Origin: Carya illinoinensis
Taxonomy: Eukaryota > Streptophyta > Magnoliopsida > Fagales > Juglandaceae
Length of the DNA stretch: 64,000 nucleotides
Reading direction: 5' to 3'
Assembly (NCBI RefSeq): GCF_018687715.1
Contig: NC_056752.1
Span: 12,663,501 to 12,727,500, forward strand
A program made the position numbers and the translations under genes. The notes beneath the pieces were generated by a model that was not told the DNA's origin, searched no databases, and saw nothing but the letters and a program-made list of their open reading frames with translations. Below are positions 58,955-64,000 of the stretch, piece by piece (position 1 is the first letter of the stretch; each line of letters opens with the position of its first letter).

Positions 58955-59639
58955 AGTTTGGAATTCACATCATTTTCACCTCACTAGCTTGGAATATTTT
59001 AAATGAAAAAAAAAAGCTTATTACTTTCTTAATTAAATACATAATTTTGTTTATAAAATTTGACTTACAGCCGATTATAATATTGGTTTGATTATTTTGT
59101 TTACGTTGCTTGATGACTACAAATATAACTATGTATTCAAGTGCTTGCAAATACAAATGCGAGTTCATGAAATCTTTGTGACATTAATCTTTGGTTAATG
59201 AATTTTTTTTTTCTTTTTTCATGAAATCATTTGGATCTTTTTTATTGGATACTTTTCTGTTCGATGTTATTTGGTTTAATGAATTTGTTATGCTACTATT
59301 TGGTTAAAGAACTGTATGTTACTTTTTTAACTTGTTGAAAACCAAAATAGAAGAAACATTTGTAAAAGCTTTATATAATGTAGAGGAATATAGGGATGTT
59401 TTGAAATAACTCCTAGGATATTTTTAATGAATAAACCAAACATAGATTCTTGACAAAGAATCAAAAGTTAAAGCGTTTGTCGATGGAGATAGTAGTAACG
59501 AGAATGAAAATGCTATCAAAGAGATATTAACATAAAGAGTGATGAGGCTAAACAGGTTTGTAGCATACCTATTAGTGAATTGGGAGTCAAAGACAAATAG
59601 ATTATTGGGGCCACACAAAATCAAGGACTTATTCTGTCA

Positions 59640-60720
59640 TTGGTGCATACTATATGGAAATCAGATCAAGAAGAAGGAAGGCAAAGGGAGAGTCATCAAG
59701 GCAAAAATCTAAAAATGCTGGTTGGAAAGAAATGTGAAATATCAATTAATGTGCCAGGGGTGGTTAAAGATTTTGTATGGAAAGCAAGCAATGACATTCT
59801 ATCAACCAAGAAAAGCTTATTTCATAGGAAAGTTACTGATCATAATCCACTATGGCCAATCTGGAAAAGAGATTAGGAAATAGTGAGTCACTCTTTATAG
59901 AGTTGTGTAGCAGCAAATGATGTATGAGAGAATCCCTCTAGCCCTGTTTTGGAATGGTCAAGCAGGAAGGAAGACTTTTCAAGTATATGGGAGAATCTGA
60001 TCAAGAATCTACAATAGAAGAAGCTAGAATGGGTAGCAACTATAATGAGAATAATATGACTCAGAAAGAATGCACTCATATTTGAAGAATTTGAAAGCCG
60101 GAGAATGATTGTTAAAACTGTTGGTTAGGGACTTGAAGATTTCAACAAGTTCAGAGTGTCCTCAAGGAGAAACAAAGCACAGGAAGAGTTGCAAGGGTAA
60201 TAGTAAGATCAAAAAAGCCAAAGCATAGAATTGTTAAAGCAAATTGGGATACAAGTCTTGATCTCAAGATAAAGAAAATAGGTACTGGCATATCATTCAG
60301 AAACTTGGAGGGGGAGGTTATGGCATCACTTTCCACAAATAAAAGGAATGTGATAGAACCTCCTATAGTTGAAATCAATGAACTATGGAGAGCAATGAAA
60401 TTATGTTGTGAGCTAGGATACATCAGTGTGGTATTCTAAGGTGATGCTCAATCAACAATGAAGAAAAAGACTGGTCTTGATACAGGCAGCTAATAGATGA
60501 TGTTAGAAACGTACTAAAAGGAAGACTTGATTGGAAGATTCAATTTACTTATAGAGATTGTAACACAGCTGCTCATCAGGTTGCTAAACTTGCTCTATCT
60601 TTTAACGAGGAACAACTTTGGATTGCAGATGGACTAATTGCTATTTATAGTTATGTAATACGGGATAAACTCTGTAATGATTAATTCTTTAAAATGAAAT
60701 AGACTTTCGTTCTAAAAAAA
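59640..60720 (+). pseudogene. Decayed LINE 3' end: zf-RVT and RNase H remnants
   Basis: The plus strand reads INVPGVVKDFVWKASNDILS, then FHRKVTDHNPLWPIWKRD (zf-RVT, with W in place of the expected Cys) at 59730-59876. Then come IVKANWDTSLDLKIKKIGTG, ISFRNLEGEVMASL and EINELWRAMKLCCELGYIS (RNase H) at about 60230-60440. Stops and frameshifts are many. The tail ends in an A-run near 60713-60719. The domains match the younger LINE at 28992-30224 but the copy is old. No target duplication was found by eye. Confidence 0.75.
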
Positions 60721-60884
60721 CCCATCTCTTATCATATCTTCCGTTAGATTTCAAGTTATACACTTTACAAGAATAGTGTGTAACACATCATCAATATCAG
60801 ATCATTATATTCATAAAATGAGTCAAAAGCATTCATAATTCATTTATATAAGTTAATGTGTCTAAGTTTTCTTATTTATGTTTA

Positions 60885-61195
60885 GGCTGCATTTGGAAGT
60901 TGAGTTGAGTTAAATTGAATTGAGTTCTTTATAACTAGTAGTGAGTTATGCAGGGCACATCTAAGATATATTTAGATGTTAATATGAGTTTAAGTATTAT
61001 TTATGAAAAATTGAAAAAGGTTGTAGGTCCCACATATAAAGAGATATTAAGTTGACAAATATTGTAAATCTTACGTGTAATGAGATTTTGAATTGAGATA
61101 AGTTTAATAATTTTGAGAGTTGTCTATTTAGATGTTAGACTCAGCTTATAATTAGACTGAACTGAATTGATCTCAATGCATTCCAACAACCAAAT
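60885..61195. mobile_element. Probable MITE-like element upstream of the GH3 gene
   Basis: gcatttggaagttgagttga at the left and caatgcattccaacaaccaa at the right are imperfect inverted copies, with aattgaattgag / ctgaactgaattgatctc further in. No ORF. Confidence 0.45.
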
Positions 61196-61661
61196 TAACC
61201 ACTCTACCAAAAAAGATGTAACAAGTAAATTTATTATAGCAATAAATAAGAGCATAGAGATCTTAGAATTAGATCTTAACATTAATCTCAATGATAAGAA
61301 ATAACAACGATTTACATTAAAAAAAATTATAAATTAATGAAAAAATAGATAATAAATAAATTTTTTCAAAATTAAAACTAAGAATCTAAAGTGGGCCCCG
61401 TAAAATCCTGCCTATAAATCTCTTCCCTTTTCATTACCTCCGCTTTTGGTAATGATAAAAAATTAAAAATCCAGGAATGGAGAGCCAAGACATTTTCGTA
61501 ATTGAACGGAAGAATCGAGCCCAGGACCGTCATCCCACGATGTCCCCACACGCCGGCCTTACCCGTAATACTGGCAGAAAACCATGGGCAATATTGGTAT
61601 TCCAGTCAGTAGAAAGAAAAAGTGGACGGCAGTGATCTTAGCGCCTGCTAAGTAATATTAT

Positions 61662-61672
61662 TATATATATAA
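61662..61672 (+). promoter_or_regulatory. TATA box of the GH3 gene
   Basis: tatatatataa is followed about 30 bases on by a C/T-rich leader (cttcactcacacattcc), so transcription probably starts near 61695. Upstream, 60720-61640 has no gene. Confidence 0.6.
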
Positions 61673-61694
61673 TGGCGACTCCCGAAGAATCTTC

Positions 61695-63162
61695 ACTCAC
61701 ACATTCCAATCCGGCCATTGAACTTTCTTCAGCTAACTCCCAACTCTCTGATTCCCTCTGTTTACTGTGTGCGAGAGAGGGAGAGACAGTTTGCATTGAA
61801 GTCTGTGAAGTGTTAACGTTCTTTTCAACTGTAATTCGTTGAGATCGGGACTCGAGAGTTTGCATCTCTTTCCTTGTTTCTCTCTGTTTTCTGTGGGAGT
61901 TCGAGACACTCAAGAATACGTTTGCAGGTATAGTTTTTCCCGAGCTTTTTCCACACGTTCATGGTGTTCGAGCATGCATGCCTTTTCAAATTAATCTCTT
62001 GGGTCTTTTAAAGTCCCTCGTCCTTTCAAATTCTTAACCTTTTGCGAGGTGCCTTTCAAGCTCGACATCACATGCCACGTGAGCTCTCTCCGTTTTGGGT
62101 TATTTACTTGATTTTTCCGGTTTCGATACTCTTCTCGTTAGCTGATACGTACTCCCGGTTTGACTGATTTTTTGTCAACCAAAACGAGTTTTGAGAGCTG
62201 TTTTGCTTTCAATTTTTCCGTGTTGACTTTTCAGCGTGCCAAACCGGGAGTAAAACTGGGATGGGGATCGAGTCTCTGGAATTTTCAGCTTTGAAGCTAG
62301 AACTTCGGTTTAGAGTAATAGTAAAACCAATCGTACTTGCTGCTTTACATTGGTTTTCAGTATTTAGTTCTCTCTGTGTTGTCTGAGAATCTGTTTCCAG
62401 GAAAATTCCGTAGAGTTGACCAAATTGACTGCCGTCAAAAAAAAAAAAAAAAAAAAAAGACGAATGATTTGAGCTCTGAGGAGACCTGTTTTTAACTACT
62501 GGTTCTCGGGTTTGGTGAACTTCCTTCACTTCTACGTTGCTATTCAATTCTTGACTCTTCGCTTGTGCATCTCTTCGAAAATTTTCCCAAGCTTTCGCTT
62601 TCATTTTTCTCGATGATAAACCTGGTCGTATTAAACTATGGTTATATTTTGTTTAACTTTTGGCTTTTGTTAAAAGACTGACAGATCATTTTGATCTTCA
62701 TTCAGCTCTGTTTGGTTGCTTTGAAACCCGAGGGAAAGAAAAGAAATAAATAAATATAAGAAACGATAACTTTCGGTCTTTTGTTATAAACACTAAAGTG
62801 CTTTCCCCCCCTTATATTCCACTTCCTGTGTTTTGCTAAGATGATAATGATCCAACGCTACCATGCCAACTTGGAAGTTGTACTAAGCTTTATGCACTGG
62901 AAGTGTTGCTTTTTTGAACTTATCCAATTCTGATATAATTCAAAAGTTTGCACGCGTATGTCTAGATTTTTCATCTTTTTCTAACCAAAAGGAGGGAGGG
63001 TCTTTCAGTTTGTTTGAATTCCTCATCGACATTTGTTATTTGCTTGCGCGAGCATGTGCTGGGGACATTCGAGACACTTTGTTCTTTTTTACTACCAAGT
63101 TCAGTTCAGTAATTGCCTTTTGTTTACTTTAACTAGTGCTCAAGCTTTTCTTTTGCCTGCAG
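61695..63162 (+). other. GH3 5'-UTR exon and long 5'-UTR intron
   Basis: Exon 1 (about 61695-61927) is non-coding and ends tttgcag|gtatag. The intron runs 61928-63162 and ends ttttgcctgcag. It contains an A-run (62438-62458) and T-rich stretches but no open frame with features. Minus-strand frames here are chance. Confidence 0.65.
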
Positions 63163-63178
63163 TCGAAGCTCTGTGAAG

Positions 63179-64000
63179 ATGCTAGAGAAGATGGAAGAAT
63201 TTGACTCGGAGAGAGTGGTAGAGGAATTCGAAGCAATAACGAAGGACGCTGGAAAGGTTCAGAGAGAGGCCCTGAAGAAGATTCTTGAACAGAATGCATC
63301 GGCAGAGTACTTACAGAATCTTGGTCTCAATGGAAGAACTGATCCTGAGGGCTTCAAGGCATGTGTTCCCCTTGTTACCCACGAGGAACTGGAACCATAC
63401 ATTCTGAGAATTGTAGACGGTGATCCTTCTCCAATTCTCACTGGAAAACCAATCACAACCATCTCATTAAGGTCTTTGTAATCTTTCCTGTTGGTTTTTC
63501 TTCTTATTTGACCTGGACTTTGAGCTTGTTCTAACAAAAGTTTATGGTTCTGAGAATAAGTTTTGACTTGCTGCAGTTCGGGAACTACTCAGGGAAAGCA
63601 AAAGTTCATACCCTTCAACGAGGAGTTGATGGAATCCACCATGCAGATATATCGGACATCTTTTGCTTTTCGAAACAGGTAATCAATAAACTCTAAATTA
63701 ATGTTAGTGATTTAAAATATATATATATATATATATATTTTGTGTCCAAAAAAACCCAAACCTTTTTGCGAGTTTTCTGAGCATAGACCGTACCTTGTTG
63801 GACTAATATATGATATCCCATGATGCCTTTTTAATGTTTAATCTAACCCTTTTCTGCTGATTTGAAATGATATCCAATTCTGCAGAGAGTTTCCTATTGG
63901 GAATGGAAAGGCCTTGCAGTTGATTTACAGCAGCAAGCAGTTCAAAACCAAAGGGGGTCTGGCAGCTGGAACTGCTACCACTAATGTCTTCCGTAACTCT
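63179..64000 (+). CDS. GH3 family acyl-amido synthetase, JAR type (group I), 5' part
   Basis: The exons are 63163-63471 (ATG at 63179), 63577-63678 and 63886 to beyond the window. The borders give a continuous frame: ISL|SSGTTQGK and FRN|REFPIG. The protein begins MLEKMEEFDSERVVEEFEAI. It contains YLQNLGLNGRTDPEGFK, PLVTHEELEPYILRIVDGDP and the ATP-binding motif SSGTTQGK, and then NGKALQLIYSSKQFKTKGGL. This matches group I GH3 enzymes, whose best-known member JAR1 adenylates jasmonic acid and joins it to isoleucine to make the active hormone; the enzymes are soluble. About 170 of nearly 580 residues are in the window, with no defect. The exact substrate cannot be read from this part. An upstream in-frame GTG at 63173 is not the start. 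Confidence 0.92.

Larger units (their letters stand above)
57520..59639. other. Intergenic DNA without recognised genes
   Basis: No coding region is supported. Apart from the tandem repeat at 58002-58219 and the MITE at 58816-58954, a diverged duplication is visible around 58350-58510 and 58590-58690 (cata-gcattaa, gaataataaaa and similar runs). Confidence 0.45.

Noticed and set aside
62209..62604. 131-codon minus ORF in the GH3 leader intron
   Set aside because: It contains a run of Phe from the A-tract, lies within an intron on the opposite strand and has no domain.

Overview
The window is nuclear DNA of a plant, almost certainly a eudicot. It is AT-rich, has GT-AG introns, carries many layers of plant transposons, and contains the start of a GH3-family acyl-amido synthetase gene at its right edge. 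I do not claim a species; the short element families would fit a woody eudicot, but that is a guess.

Layout: 1-17.7 kb is a nest. A decayed Ty1/copia element (1-1159 and 15981-16830) is split by a 14.8-kb Athila-type Ty3/gypsy element (1165-15975, target duplication ctaaa, tRNA-Asp primer site). The gypsy element has decayed gag-pol (three in-frame stops plus frameshifts) and an odd 3' half: an extra internal LTR, an inverted 100-bp piece of its own 3' UTR, and a second copy of that UTR before the true 3' LTR. From 17.7 to 22.8 kb there are MITEs, a non-autonomous hAT element with an 8-bp target duplication (18020-18848) and a 5'-truncated LINE (20159-20681, 18-bp target duplication). From 22862 to 28538 lies a reverse-oriented copia-type element with 0.3-kb LTRs (target duplication tcata). 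Most of its pol is gone. It carries an N-terminal fragment of a plant non-specific phospholipase C gene and a separate opposite-strand ORF with its own TATA-like signal. A second truncated LINE (28992-30224) has an exact 82-bp target duplication.

The most notable object is a 12.2-kb CACTA (En/Spm-type) transposon, 33035-45273. It has CACTACAACAAA termini, a TNP2-type transposase gene (three nonsense codons, no frameshift in the main exon) and a second Ptta/En/Spm-type gene with one nonsense codon. On the opposite strand near its left end is a 408-codon ORF that is fully open. About fifty copies of a palindromic 12-mer, consensus ACGTNCGNACGT (typically ACGTTCGAACGT), lie in five non-coding clusters: both subterminal regions and the regulatory or intronic DNA between the divergent transcription units. 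They are absent from the coding parts. These are good candidates for the element's transposase-binding sites.

From 45.3 to 61.6 kb there is gene-poor DNA with two short CACTA-type MITEs, a second hAT-like non-autonomous element (52177-53414), tandem duplications, simple repeats and a badly decayed LINE tail (59640-60720). At 61.66-64.0 kb begins the only clearly functional host gene: a GH3 group I (JAR-type, jasmonoyl-amino-acid synthetase-like) gene with a TATA box, a 5'-UTR exon, a 1.2-kb 5'-UTR intron and three coding exons before the window ends.
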